Shown here piece after piece: positions 55,123 to 64,000 of a stretch of DNA of 64,000 nt. Position 1 is the first letter of the stretch, and each line of letters starts with the position of its first letter. Made by a program: the position numbers and the translations under genes. The DNA lies in the NCBI GenBank assembly GCA_017550145.1, contig JAFZQG010000040.1, positions 1-64,000 of the forward strand. The letters are read 5' to 3'. The stretch comes from Erysipelotrichaceae bacterium (GTDB lineage Bacteria > Bacillota_I > Bacilli_A > Erysipelotrichales > Erysipelotrichaceae). Under the pieces are notes generated by a model. It did no database searches, was not told the DNA's origin, and saw nothing but the letters and a program-made list of their open reading frames with translations.

Positions 55123-56182
55123 AGTATGCACCTCCCTTACTGGTCATGGCTGAGATCTTTTCATGCAGATTCCTGATAGCCTCAGGTTTTTCGACCTTCG
55201 GAGCACGCGGATCCAGCAGCCAGGTCTTGGCATAATGAGTATCACTGATCTTGAAGAAAGGCGGTTCCTCTTCGAAATCGATCTTCAAGGCATATTTGTT
55301 TCTTGGTGCGAACGCATCACCCTTAATGACATTGTAGAGTGAAGGTGGCGTACCGGTAATATAGTTGAGTTCCTGTCCCTTGACACCTAACTGCGGTAAG
55401 GAAGACAGCAATGCCCAGGTATATGGATGAGCCGGTTCGTAGAAGATCTCTTCAACAGTACCGATCTCAATGATCTGACCGCCGTACATGACGCCTACTC
55501 TATCTGCAACATTGGCAACAACACCAAGGTCGTGAGTAATGTAAACAGTCGTGAACTTGAGTTCTTTCTGCAGGTCTTTGATCAGGTCGATGATCTGGGC
55601 CTGGATCGTAACATCCAGAGCAGTCGTAGGTTCATCACAGATCAAGATTTCCGGACGGCAGGATAAAGCGATCGCGATAACGATTCTCTGTCTCATACCA
55701 CCGGAATACTGGAATGGATATTCATCGAAACGCTTAGCCGCATCAATGATACCGACACGGTCCATAATATCGACAGCCTGTTTCTTGGCTTCTTCAGCCG
55801 AAACTTTCTGGTGTTTGATGATTACTTCGGTAATCTGGGAACCGATCGTTCTGATCGGGTTAAGTGAAGTCATCGGGTCCTGGAAGATCGTCGCGATCTT
55901 GGCACCTCTGATGCCTTCCCAGTCCTTGTCACTCTCTAATTTTGTCAGATCCTTGCCATCATACATGACGGAACCGTTGGTGACTTTACCGTTTGATTCC
56001 AGCATGCCGGTAAAGGTCTTGGTGAAGACTGATTTACCTGAACCTGATTCGCCGACGATAGCGAAAGTTTCACCATCATAAAGATCCAGTGAAACGCCTC
56101 TGATGGCATTGAGATAGTTATCTCTGACACGGAATTTAACTTCAATATCTTTAGCAGATAAAATTATTTTCTTTTCTTCCAT
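55109..56182 (-). CDS. oppD: Oligopeptide ABC importer ATPase OppD
   Basis: A 357-residue ABC ATPase with Walker [10 protein letters not shown] near 46, signature SGGMRQR near 164 and the [12 protein letters not shown] Walker B. The OppD C-terminal cysteine-bearing oligopeptide-binding region is reduced. It overlaps oppF; AGGAGG precedes the ATG. Confidence 0.93.
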   Translation of the reverse strand: MEEKKIILSAKDIEVKFRVRDNYLNAIRGVSLDLYDGETFAIVGESGSGKSVFTKTFTGMLESNGKVTNGSVMYDGKDLTKLESDKDWEGIRGAKIATIFQDPMTSLNPIRTIGSQITEVIIKHQKVSAEEAKKQAVDIMDRVGIIDAAKRFDEYPFQYSGGMRQRIVIAIALSCRPEILICDEPTTALDVTIQAQIIDLIKDLQKELKFTTVYITHDLGVVANVADRVGVMYGGQIIEIGTVEEIFYEPAHPYTWALLSSLPQLGVKGQELNYITGTPPSLYNVIKGDAFAPRNKYALKIDFEEEPPFFKISDTHYAKTWLLDPRAPKVEKPEAIRNLHEKISAMTSKGGAYYVEQ

Positions 56183-56193
56183 AACTTTACCTC

Positions 56194-57117
56194 CTATCTG
56201 TGTGTTCTTGGATCAGATGCATCAGCTAATGCCTGACCGACAAGATACAGGGAAATACTTATAACAGCCAGTAATGATACCGGAATCCAGAACAGATGCG
56301 GATAGGCATTCATATATGATGTATAAGATGAGATCATACGTCCTAAAGAAGCATTCTGCTGGCCTAAACCTAAGCCGAGATATGAAAGGAAAACCTCATA
56401 TGAGATATTTACCGGGATCTCTCTTGAGACATAGGTCATAATAACGGAAATCAGATACGGCAGGATATTCTTCGTAATGATCGTCCAGGTCGGAGTACCT
56501 AAGCACTTGCTGGCAAGGTTATACTCACGGTCACGGATGATCATGACCTGCGTTCTGATGAAATATGCGACATAGATCCAGTTGGTAACACACATGATGA
56601 AGATCAGAGATTTGAATCCTGAACCCAGAACATATGAGAGGATCATCGCCAGCAGCAGGAACGGTACGTTGGAGACGACGTTATATACTTCGATCATCCA
56701 GACGTCGACTTTCTTGGAGAAGCCCCAGATCGCACCGACAATGATACCGAGGACCATATTGATGATCGTACAACCAAAACCAATGATCAGTGAGTTCTTA
56801 GCACCGGCCCAAACTGCATCAAACAGGTCGCGGCCGATATTATCCGTACCGAAGATATGTTCGGAAGAAGGACTCTGGAACTTGGAACTAGGATCGTTGA
56901 TGTTTGGCGCATACATCGGATCGTAGTGTGAGAAAAGCGGCTGAATCATCGCAAAAGCAACGACGACCAGCATCATTATGCATACAGCTACGATGAACTT
57001 GTTGCTGACGAAAGTACGCCAGACGGATTTCCAGTATGAATAACGGGGAGCGGCAATGTGTTCAGATTTGGTTTCATCGAATTCCGCAAAAGTAAATAGA
57101 TCGTTCTTTTCGCTCAT
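56194..57117 (-). CDS. oppC: Oligopeptide ABC importer permease OppC
   Basis: A 307-residue permease: a cytoplasmic N-terminus, about six hydrophobic helices, and the BPD_transp_1 loop ASKCLGTPTWTIITKNILP near 210. GGAGG overlaps its start region. Confidence 0.93.
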   Translation of the reverse strand: MSEKNDLFTFAEFDETKSEHIAAPRYSYWKSVWRTFVSNKFIVAVCIMMLVVVAFAMIQPLFSHYDPMYAPNINDPSSKFQSPSSEHIFGTDNIGRDLFDAVWAGAKNSLIIGFGCTIINMVLGIIVGAIWGFSKKVDVWMIEVYNVVSNVPFLLLAMILSYVLGSGFKSLIFIMCVTNWIYVAYFIRTQVMIIRDREYNLASKCLGTPTWTIITKNILPYLISVIMTYVSREIPVNISYEVFLSYLGLGLGQQNASLGRMISSYTSYMNAYPHLFWIPVSLLAVISISLYLVGQALADASDPRTHR

Positions 57118-57119
57118 CT

Positions 57120-58619
57120 TTATCTGCCCTCCTCCTTATTAGCCAATGAAATACGTGGGTCGATCCAGGTGATGATGATATCACCGAGGAAGACACCGAT
57201 AATCGAAATCGTTGTATACAGGAATGCCAGAGCAATGATCATGGCATTGTTATACGAGTTGATCGCATCCGGAAGCATCTTACCCATACCACCGACAGAA
57301 TATACAGATTCCGTGATGATCGCACCGGTGATACAGCCCGCCAGTGAAGACGGAATACCCTGGGCGATTGGAATGATGGCATTACGGAAGATGTGCTTCT
57401 TATAGATCTCCGACTGATTCAGGCCTTTGGCTTTTGCAAATTTAACATAGTCGGAATTCATCTGGTCGACCATATACCTTCTTGTCCAAAGCATCAAAGA
57501 AGCGATGGAAGGAAGTGCCAGTGAAACACACGGCAATACCCATGAACGGATATCGCTGACGCCATATGTCGGGAATGCGGTCGGCAGATGGAAGAATGTT
57601 GAGCCTAAGTATTTAAAGAAATAGATATAAGCCAATGATGGAACGGAAATGATAAAGATGATATAAAGCATACCAAGTTTATCAGCCAGTCCGCTCTTTG
57701 ATCTGGCCATCAGCAAGCCAACCGGAAGACCTATACCATATGCCAGAACCAAAGCAATGATACCCATGATAAAGGAAATACCCATCATGGAAGGATCTTT
57801 CTTGATCGTTGTACAGTTTGCGTAATTATCCTGGAATTTATTCTTATCCAGTTTATCCAGAGAATTCTTCCATTTGCAGGCTGTCATTTTATAAGAACTT
57901 GTCTCGACATGACCATCCTCAAAAACGGTATCAACTCTCTTTTCCTGACCCTGTGAGTCGGAAATGACGTTCAGAACCTGTAATGAATCAAAAGTCGGAT
58001 AAGACTGACCTAAATACAGAGATATCCAGTTCTGATGAATGAACGGGAATGATGTATCGGTATAGGCGAGATATTTATATTCGCATCCCGAACATTTGAT
58101 AGCTAAACCACCGGTCGGAGTCTTTCCGAAATAGATTTTCCTCTCGACATCCGGGAACATTTCCTCATCAACATAGTTTGGTGAGTCAATATGAATGAGC
58201 TGAATAAACCATTCAACGATTCTCTTAGCGATCGGTCTGTCTTTAGAAGCGATCGGCGATTTGGAAAGCGGGAGGTATGTTATGTCATAGCCTAAAGATT
58301 CGTATTTTTCAACGAAGTCCTTTTCTTCTTTTGCCCCACTCAGATTGCAGGCAGCAATCTCATCAGTTCCTGCTTCATATAAAGTAGAACAGTAAGAAGA
58401 CATATTCTCGTAATCAATATATCCTAACCTCTGCCAAGTGCGCATCTGATACTGCAGCTTTTCATCTGGTTTACCACCCAGTTTAACCAAAGTATCGTCA
58501 CTGTTGAAGATTCTTTCTCGTGGCACAAGTGAGTATACCAATACAAAAACGATTGAAATTACAAGCAATATAGAAATGACGGATCTTACTATTCGTTTCC
58601 AATAATATCCTCTTTCCAT
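57120..58619 (-). CDS. oppB: Oligopeptide ABC importer permease OppB with a large exterior insertion
   Basis: A 499-residue permease, much longer than the usual 310-330. After one N-terminal transmembrane helix there is about 250 residues of hydrophilic sequence with paired cysteines (C169-x-x-C172-like and C-K-W-K near 250), then the normal five-helix core with the loop FAKAKGLNQSEIYKKHIFRNA. The insertion is extracellular and may contact the binding protein. The ribosome site AAAGGAGG is strong. Confidence 0.9.
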   Translation of the reverse strand: MERGYYWKRIVRSVISILLVISIVFVLVYSLVPRERIFNSDDTLVKLGGKPDEKLQYQMRTWQRLGYIDYENMSSYCSTLYEAGTDEIAACNLSGAKEEKDFVEKYESLGYDITYLPLSKSPIASKDRPIAKRIVEWFIQLIHIDSPNYVDEEMFPDVERKIYFGKTPTGGLAIKCSGCEYKYLAYTDTSFPFIHQNWISLYLGQSYPTFDSLQVLNVISDSQGQEKRVDTVFEDGHVETSSYKMTACKWKNSLDKLDKNKFQDNYANCTTIKKDPSMMGISFIMGIIALVLAYGIGLPVGLLMARSKSGLADKLGMLYIIFIISVPSLAYIYFFKYLGSTFFHLPTAFPTYGVSDIRSWVLPCVSLALPSIASLMLWTRRYMVDQMNSDYVKFAKAKGLNQSEIYKKHIFRNAIIPIAQGIPSSLAGCITGAIITESVYSVGGMGKMLPDAINSYNNAMIIALAFLYTTISIIGVFLGDIIITWIDPRISLANKEEGR

Positions 58620-58635
58620 TTTCTACCTCCTTTCG

Positions 58636-58669
58636 AAAAAATAAGGAGAGTAGATAGGACTACTCTCCT
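58636..58669 (-). terminator. Attenuating terminator between oppA and oppB
   Basis: A 10-bp stem (58644-58653 with 58660-58669) and a U6 tract on the minus strand, just before the oppB ribosome site. It should give more OppA than transporter. Confidence 0.75.
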
Positions 58670-58698
58670 ATTGGTTTTTTTATATACTTTGTGAAGAA

Positions 58699-60696
58699 TT
58701 ATTCACCCTTCATCCAAGCAGCCTTAGCAGCTTCATGTTCTGCAGTAGTCTGGATCTTCTCGTTGTAAACCTTCATACCCTTGAAGATAGGAACGTTGTT
58801 GTAAGAAGCCCAACCGTAGTTACCATGACATGCGGTGTAAGGAACGATCTTGGAAATGTTGACGCCTGCACCTGAAGTGCTGACTGGTCTTACAAGAGCC
58901 TTAGTCAGGAAGTAAGCTTCTGCTTCTGCGTACTTAGTGAAACGCTCGTCATTGTTGTCAACGATAGCATCAGCTTCTTTACACATAGCATCAAATTCGC
59001 TTAAGCCGACTAATTCCTTGATTCTTTCGTTTTCTTCATCAGAAATAGCGATCTTATCGATACCTAAGTTCTGGAGCATATCACCGTTATCCGGTAAGAA
59101 GATGTTCAGATAGGTTCTAGGGTCTTCGTAGTCAGGGCCCCATCCGCCGTAGAACAGTAAGTCACAGTTTGTCTGATAACCTTCATCTGCATAGTACCAG
59201 CAGTCGTAGTATGTATCAACATCAACCAGGTTGATATCGATAACGACATTTTCAGCACCTAATGCTTCTTCGATGGCAGCTTTTTCAGCCAGGTTTCTGT
59301 TAACCCAAGTCTCGGAAGTTTCAACAGCTAATGTGTCGAGGTGAATCGGCCAAGTAACTGTATCGCCTAATTCTTCTTTAGCAGCAGCTAAGTAAGCAGC
59401 AGCCTTTTCAGGATTGTACCAAGCATCCTGACCATCAGCTAAGTTAACATCTTCGTAACCTTCATAAGTGTGTAACTTTTCAGTTAATACGTCGATGTAG
59501 TTAGCGCCATTGATCTTACAGAAAGTAGGAGCAACGATTGTGTTTCTGATCGGTCCATCAGCCAGTTCTTCACCTAATGTAACTGCTTCATAAGCATGAG
59601 AAGAGAATGCAGACATGACAGCCTTACGGAAGTTGAGGTTCAGTAAAGCAGTTCTGGTATCAGCCTTCTGTTCTTCAGTCTTGACTGAAACAGCCTTTGA
59701 AGGATCTGAGAATGAGCTGTACTGTCTTCTGTTAACGTTCAGAGCAGCCCAGTAGCAGGTAGTACCTGTATCGGAAATGAACATATTTTCGCCGTAGTTA
59801 GCTTCAGCATCAGCCTTGATTTCAGGGTTAGCAACTCTGACACCAGTAGCATCAACTTCACCGTTCTTGAACATCTTGTACAGATAGTCAGGGTCGTCGT
59901 TTTCAGCTGTATAAGTTAACTTAACGTTCTTGATGAATACATTTTCAGCATCCCAGTAATTGTCGTTCTTTGTGAATTCGATTACGGATTTAGAAGTGTA
60001 GTTGGAAATTACGTATGCAGAGTTGTAGAGAATACCATCAGCAGCAAGAGCACCGAAAGTACAAGCCTCAGCATTTGGAGCACCTAACTTACAACCATCA
60101 CCCTTAGACTCTAAGAATTCAGCGTTGACCGGGAATAAGATTGAATAAGTGGTCATAGATGGGAAGTAAGGAGTAGGACCTGTCATCTTGTAGACTACAG
60201 TGTAGTCATCAGGTGTAGAGATACCTACCTGATCCCAGGTAATTGTACCGGCAATGTAATCGTTTAAGCCTTCGATTACGTCACCGACTAACCATAATGT
60301 TAATGACTGGAATTCGGCCGCATGTCTTAAACCGGTTACGAAGTCTTCAGCCTTAACTTCATCATAGACTTCACCATTGTTGGTTACCCACTGAGCACCC
60401 TTGCGAAGGTGGAAAGTCCATTCAGTAGCGTCTTCGTTCTGATCCCAAGATTCAGCCATACCTGGAGCCAGGTTGCCGTATTTGTCCTGAGTTAACAGAC
60501 CTTCTACGCCATTGTTGTAGATGTCGCCATTAGTGGATCTGTTGTTGTAGATGTAGTCGAATGTTGATAAGTCAGCAGTATAAACATAGTTGAAAGTATC
60601 TTTATACTCGCTAGTTTCATTGTTACCACCATTACCGCCATTAGTACAACCAACCAGCACTAATAAAGCCATCAATAATGCTAATAATTTTTTCAT
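58699..60696 (-). CDS. oppA: Oligopeptide-binding lipoprotein OppA
   Basis: A 665-residue SBP_bac_5-type protein. Signal M-K-K-L-L-A with lipobox V-L-V-G-C (C17), a Gly/Asn-rich linker, and the peptide-binding fold of two lobes (DLSTFDYIYNN near 46, EWTFHLRKGAQWVTNNG near 90). The frame opens at 60780, but the start is 60696: AAGGAAG upstream. It binds peptides for the OppBCDF importer. Highest-expressed member by position. Confidence 0.92.
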   Translation of the reverse strand: MKKLLALLMALLVLVGCTNGGNGGNNETSEYKDTFNYVYTADLSTFDYIYNNRSTNGDIYNNGVEGLLTQDKYGNLAPGMAESWDQNEDATEWTFHLRKGAQWVTNNGEVYDEVKAEDFVTGLRHAAEFQSLTLWLVGDVIEGLNDYIAGTITWDQVGISTPDDYTVVYKMTGPTPYFPSMTTYSILFPVNAEFLESKGDGCKLGAPNAEACTFGALAADGILYNSAYVISNYTSKSVIEFTKNDNYWDAENVFIKNVKLTYTAENDDPDYLYKMFKNGEVDATGVRVANPEIKADAEANYGENMFISDTGTTCYWAALNVNRRQYSSFSDPSKAVSVKTEEQKADTRTALLNLNFRKAVMSAFSSHAYEAVTLGEELADGPIRNTIVAPTFCKINGANYIDVLTEKLHTYEGYEDVNLADGQDAWYNPEKAAAYLAAAKEELGDTVTWPIHLDTLAVETSETWVNRNLAEKAAIEEALGAENVVIDINLVDVDTYYDCWYYADEGYQTNCDLLFYGGWGPDYEDPRTYLNIFLPDNGDMLQNLGIDKIAISDEENERIKELVGLSEFDAMCKEADAIVDNNDERFTKYAEAEAYFLTKALVRPVSTSGAGVNISKIVPYTACHGNYGWASYNNVPIFKGMKVYNEKIQTTAEHEAAKAAWMKGE

Positions 60697-60739
60697 TTTT
60701 CTTCCTTTCTTATATATGTGTATAAAATGACACATTACA

Positions 60740-60768
60740 ATTTTACACGAGTATATAAAGCGTTTCAA
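60740..60768 (-). promoter_or_regulatory. Promoter of the opp operon
   Basis: TTGAAA (60763-60768), 17-nt spacer and TAAAAT (60740-60745) on the minus strand, giving a leader of about 40 nt. Confidence 0.7.
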
Positions 60769-60780
60769 TAAAAGATTCAC

Positions 60781-60857
60781 ATTAATTTCACAATTTATGC
60801 CCTTTCATTTCACATTTTGAAAACATTTTCATGAAATAAAACACACATTTTCACATT
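60781..60857. repeat. AT-rich direct repeats upstream of opp
   Basis: Several copies of ACATTTT and one TTTTCATGAAAT (60826-60837) within 80 nt, upstream of the -35. The motif resembles that upstream of liv. Confidence 0.45.
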
Positions 60858-60883
60858 TTAAAAGCTGTCTTTTTAGACAGCTT
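60858..60883 (-). terminator. Terminator of the URO-D/cysteine-desulfidase operon
   Basis: 9-bp stem AAGCTGTCT/AGACAGCTT (60862-60870 with 60875-60883), UUUU loop and a short U4 tail on the minus strand. Confidence 0.7.
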
Positions 60884-61865
60884 GGAGTTCATCTGCGGTT
60901 TCTTTAATGTATCTTAATGTTTCAGGATCGAGCGGATACCTGATTACACAACCCGGTGCCAGGATATGTTTTATGCCTCCAAAAGTCTTGAGACATTCGC
61001 TGATCTGGAAGCGGATCTTGTCATAATTGCGATCCGTTATATCTCTTCTGTCCAGGCCGCCCATGATACACTTACCAGTCTGCTTAGCCTCTTCCAGTGT
61101 CGGCAGAGATTCCCAGGCATGCCAGTTGAAGATATCAACCGGATAGTCTTTCAGGATATCAAACATGATGTTTGTTCCGTGGCAGTGGATCGTATCACAG
61201 AAACCTTCACTGGCTTCCAGGACCTGACGGTCATAGTATTCACCGAATTCTTTAAATGTTTTTTCATCCGTCACATCATAGCTGCTCATCTGTGAAGCGA
61301 AGAAGACGCCATCCGCACCCATAGATATTGCCGTTCTAACTAATTCAGCTGTCAGATCGGCAATGATCTGCAAGGCATTATGGATCTTCTTGGTATCCGT
61401 ATTGCGAATATCCTCTAATAAGCGGTTATTGGACAGTTTATTAGCTGTCGTAAACGGTGAGAATACTGTAAACAATACCGGTACATCTTCATCTTTGACC
61501 TTTTCCAGTAAAAGTTTCAGAGAATACAGTTCTCGCTGAATGGCTTTGCATTCTTCGAGTTTCAAAGGTTTGATCAGATCCCAGTCATCCGGAGTAGAAA
61601 TCGGAGTGCTGATCAGTTTGGCTACACCACCGGTCTTGATCTGCGAATAATCGACCTCGCAGCCGAAATCCTCGATCGCATACATACCGTTATTCATCGT
61701 CTTGATCAGATCGGTATCGTAAGTCTTATAAAAGTTGTATGTTTCTTCTGCCAGTCTTACCGGATCCATATCAATACCCGGAAGATGAGTCCAGATCGCA
61801 TATGGAAGCTTATCGGTCTTATCACCTCTTACTGCTGCGTAGATTCTTTCTTTTTTGCTTGTCAT
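60873..61865 (-). CDS. URO-D superfamily protein (MtaA-like), 2
   Basis: A 330-residue protein of the uroporphyrinogen decarboxylase/corrinoid methyltransferase superfamily. Against MtbA-type zinc sites (His-x-Cys...Cys) this protein has IHCHG near 230 (His-Cys-His) and APGC near 305, so one ligand differs. True UroD is unlikely because the N-terminal uroporphyrin motif is missing. It may transfer or remove methyl groups. It starts one base before the cysteine-desulfidase stop; the first paralogue is at the window edge. Confidence 0.75.
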   Translation of the reverse strand: MTSKKERIYAAVRGDKTDKLPYAIWTHLPGIDMDPVRLAEETYNFYKTYDTDLIKTMNNGMYAIEDFGCEVDYSQIKTGGVAKLISTPISTPDDWDLIKPLKLEECKAIQRELYSLKLLLEKVKDEDVPVLFTVFSPFTTANKLSNNRLLEDIRNTDTKKIHNALQIIADLTAELVRTAISMGADGVFFASQMSSYDVTDEKTFKEFGEYYDRQVLEASEGFCDTIHCHGTNIMFDILKDYPVDIFNWHAWESLPTLEEAKQTGKCIMGGLDRRDITDRNYDKIRFQISECLKTFGGIKHILAPGCVIRYPLDPETLRYIKETADELQAV

Positions 61866-63140
61866 TTAATCCTCCAGCATGATATTCAGTATTTCCACAT
61901 CGGTACTCTTCATACCTTCAGCAGCCATTCTGCCATAAGCCTTAATGGTTTTTTCGATGTCGTTCTTTACCATGCCTTCTCCATAACGGAAGACATTTTC
62001 ATTCTTGGCCATCTGAACGCTTAATAAAGCAGCTTCGACAGCTAAAGAGATCTTTCCGGCACAGCTGGACTTGGCACCATCGCAGACCATCCCGCCGATA
62101 GTGGCGATCGTATTGGTTATAACCATGCAGATCTGTTCATATGACATGCCCATAAGATATGCCACACCGCATCCTGCACCGGCCGCTGCACTGGCAGCTC
62201 CGCAATAGGCACTCAGATAACCGATATAACGTTTCTGGTGTAAAGCAACCAGATTTGCCAATACCAGGGCTCTGATCAGTTCCTCTCTGGAACTGCCCAG
62301 TTCTTTGGCATATTCGATTACCGGTAAGGAAACAGTCATACCCTGATTGCCACTTCCGGAATTGATCACGACCGCCATCGGACAGCCGTTCATTCTGGCA
62401 TCGGAACCGGCTGCCGCTGCAGCTCTGGCTCTTAAGCGGATATCGGATGAATTGGTATATTCCTTCATGTTTCTGCCGACCTGTTCGCCCCAGGCATTTT
62501 TTAAACCTTCAACTGAAATGGCAGTATTATCTCTGATCTGTCTTTCGATTACTGCTTCGACATCTTTTAAATCAACGTTAAGCGCATAATCATAGATATC
62601 TCTGACATTCATCAATGATTTATCCGGACCCGGATATTCATCATCATTGCACTTCTTCTCCAAGATAACTTCACCGTTTCTGATGATCCTCGTGAAATTG
62701 GAATGAGTCTGCTGTATCTCTACCAGTACATTGTTTTCAGCTTTGGATGCTTCGATCCTGATATAGAGCGTCGGAACATTCTGGGCCAGATGACAGACAA
62801 ACAGAACTCTTTCTTTTTCTTTCTTCAGCAGTTCACGGTCTTCATCATTTACTTTGCTGATGACCTGCAGGTTGGCATTTGGATCGCCGCCTACCATGCC
62901 TAATAAAACTGCCGTATCGATTCCTTTGACACCGCCGGAATTAGGCACAACTACGCCTTTGACATTCTTGATGATGTTACCAGAACAGTAGACATCAACA
63001 ACATCAGGCATTTCTCCGAGCACTTCTCTGGCCTTGGCACCAGCCAAAGCCAAAGCGATCGGCTCCGTACAGCCTGTCGCTTCAACAAGTTCGGTCTCCA
63101 GTATTTCCTTATAGGTGTTCATCACTTCAGAGTTCAGCAT
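61866..63140 (-). CDS. L-cysteine desulfidase-family protein
   Basis: A 424-residue UPF0597/CyuA-type protein. Family members use an Fe-S cluster to degrade cysteine to pyruvate, ammonia and sulfide. Seen: GCTEPIALALA near 23, the SGSGNQGMTVSLPV segment near 255, and CGAASAAAGAGCG and CDGAKSSC near 310 and 350 holding the cluster-type cysteines. It overlaps the upstream URO-D-like gene by 14 nt and has GAGGG at 8 nt. Confidence 0.88.
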   Translation of the reverse strand: MLNSEVMNTYKEILETELVEATGCTEPIALALAGAKAREVLGEMPDVVDVYCSGNIIKNVKGVVVPNSGGVKGIDTAVLLGMVGGDPNANLQVISKVNDEDRELLKKEKERVLFVCHLAQNVPTLYIRIEASKAENNVLVEIQQTHSNFTRIIRNGEVILEKKCNDDEYPGPDKSLMNVRDIYDYALNVDLKDVEAVIERQIRDNTAISVEGLKNAWGEQVGRNMKEYTNSSDIRLRARAAAAAGSDARMNGCPMAVVINSGSGNQGMTVSLPVIEYAKELGSSREELIRALVLANLVALHQKRYIGYLSAYCGAASAAAGAGCGVAYLMGMSYEQICMVITNTIATIGGMVCDGAKSSCAGKISLAVEAALLSVQMAKNENVFRYGEGMVKNDIEKTIKAYGRMAAEGMKSTDVEILNIMLED

Positions 63141-64000
63141 TGATTATTCCCTCCTCCATGACAACTTCGTTCATTAAGGTGAAGACGTAGCGGTCCACAT
63201 CCATCGGCAAGGCACAGCCCGGCGCAAAGACGACACGCTTATCCTGGCTCTCATTGATGACAGTCAAAAGTCTCTTGCGGAAGAACTCCTTGAGTTCATC
63301 ACGGTTATTGTTTTCGTTATAGTAGTCATAGTGTCTGGCTAAACCGGTGATCAGGATCTTATCGGTCATGGCACGTACTTCAGCTACGGAAGAGATCGTA
63401 TCGGATTCCAAGCCCGGTACACAGTTCTCCCAGCTGAAAGCCTGCACATCATAGTCCAGACATTTATCGAACATCAGATTATTCTCGCCATGGACATGCA
63501 AGACATTGAACCAGGTCTTGTCTTTGATATATGAGAGTATCTCTTTGTCGTACGGTGTACAGAATTCATCATACAGTTCATCGGTTATGACATTTCTCGA
63601 TGCATACTGATTCGCAAAGAAAATACCATCGATATGCGCTTCATCCATCAGCATATCCAGATAATTCTTGGTGCTTTCAACTATTTTACGTAAAGCCTCA
63701 TGAACTTCGGCTTTATGTTCCTTCATTAACGGCAGAGTCTTGTCGTTGGTCCCTCTGCTCATCAGTTCCTGTAAAGTCGTCATCGGTGTAAAGATCGTTG
63801 AAATAACCGGTTTTTCGTCCCTGTAGTGTTCGACCAAGTTTTTGGCTATAGCCGTTTCCCTGATGAAAACAGGATTGTCCTTACCTAATACTTCAAGATT
63901 ATTCAAAGTCTCCAGATCCCTTACAGGATATCTGTTGATCACGCCATACCACTTGGTGAGATCCTTGGACAGAGTGATATCTCCGCCCCAGGCCTCAGGA
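63127..64000 (-). CDS. URO-D superfamily protein (MtaA-like), 1, partial
   Basis: The first of two paralogues. The open frame continues upstream without a stop to the window end (P-E-A-W-G-G-D is in frame near 63985), so the start lies beyond 64000; a GTG at 63942 is internal. Within the visible part are LHVHG near 130 residues from the visible GTG and APGCALP near the C-terminus, the same H-x-H...C ligand set as the downstream copy. Substrate unknown. The start of the desulfidase overlaps its 3' end. Confidence 0.72.
   Translation of the reverse strand, partial: PEAWGGDITLSKDLTKWYGVINRYPVRDLETLNNLEVLGKDNPVFIRETAIAKNLVEHYRDEKPVISTIFTPMTTLQELMSRGTNDKTLPLMKEHKAEVHEALRKIVESTKNYLDMLMDEAHIDGIFFANQYASRNVITDELYDEFCTPYDKEILSYIKDKTWFNVLHVHGENNLMFDKCLDYDVQAFSWENCVPGLESDTISSVAEVRAMTDKILITGLARHYDYYNENNNRDELKEFFRKRLLTVINESQDKRVVFAPGCALPMDVDRYVFTLMNEVVMEEGIINAEL

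Noticed and set aside
60763-60776. cre site at the opp promoter (AAGCGTTT)
   Set aside because: The CG is displaced relative to the consensus and several fixed positions fail.

Overview
The window looks like chromosomal DNA of a low-to-mid GC Bacillota (Firmicutes), most likely of the Erysipelotrichia type. The evidence is a T-box on ileS, SepF, a CcpA-type regulator, a LicT antiterminator with its RNA target, Gram-positive lipoprotein signals, and the gene order murC - ytxG-like - ytxH-like - ccpA - tyrS that Bacillus also shows. Genus cannot be read from the sequence. No rRNA, tRNA, CRISPR array, insertion sequence or prophage is visible. Most genes are on the minus strand; the few plus-strand genes are mostly single-gene units.

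Layout. 1-13.5 kb is housekeeping: rimO and a MATE exporter, a DEAD-box helicase, ispH, then (minus strand) a chain from a SAF-domain protein through VanZ-like, RadC and small lipoproteins to murC, followed by ytxG/ytxH-like genes, ccpA, tyrS and a lipoprotein. 13.5-16 kb has an acetyltransferase, a YgjV-like membrane/GNAT-like protein and an M20 amidohydrolase. 16-31 kb is nucleoside and sugar scavenging: a BMP-type nucleoside ABC importer with a nucleoside hydrolase, an aryl-beta-glucoside PTS operon under LicT control, two nucleoside deoxyribosyltransferase-like genes, deoD, an ADP-ribosylglycohydrolase and a hydrolase. 31-36 kb carries a 2H phosphoesterase, a GGDEF/EAL protein with a cre-like site, a large TIR-domain protein and an S1 RNA-binding protein. 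36-42 kb is nifU-like, an rRNA methyltransferase, ileS with a T-box, sepF and a HAD phosphatase. 42-54 kb is nitrogen and amino-acid supply: livJHMGF plus a CBS-ACT protein, asnA, and citrate synthase-aconitase-isocitrate dehydrogenase, the oxidative branch leading to 2-oxoglutarate. 54-64 kb is an oligopeptide ABC importer and an operon of two URO-D-like proteins flanking a cysteine-desulfidase-family enzyme; the last gene runs off the window.

Regulation is the most informative part. The liv operon is preceded by a 38-codon leader peptide in which 15 residues are Leu, Val or Ile, followed by mutually exclusive hairpins and a terminator, which is the layout of ribosome-mediated attenuation. 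It is absent from ordinary gene calls. A second pattern is that many genes without a Shine-Dalgarno have a -10 hexamer 6-8 nt before the ATG, which predicts leaderless mRNAs; this also corrects the start codons of the MATE and 2H genes. Other regulatory signals are the LicT RAT/terminator, the AUC-specifier T-box, a cre-like site on the c-di-GMP gene, a perfect palindrome inside the icd promoter, and hairpins after the binding-protein gene in all three ABC importer operons.
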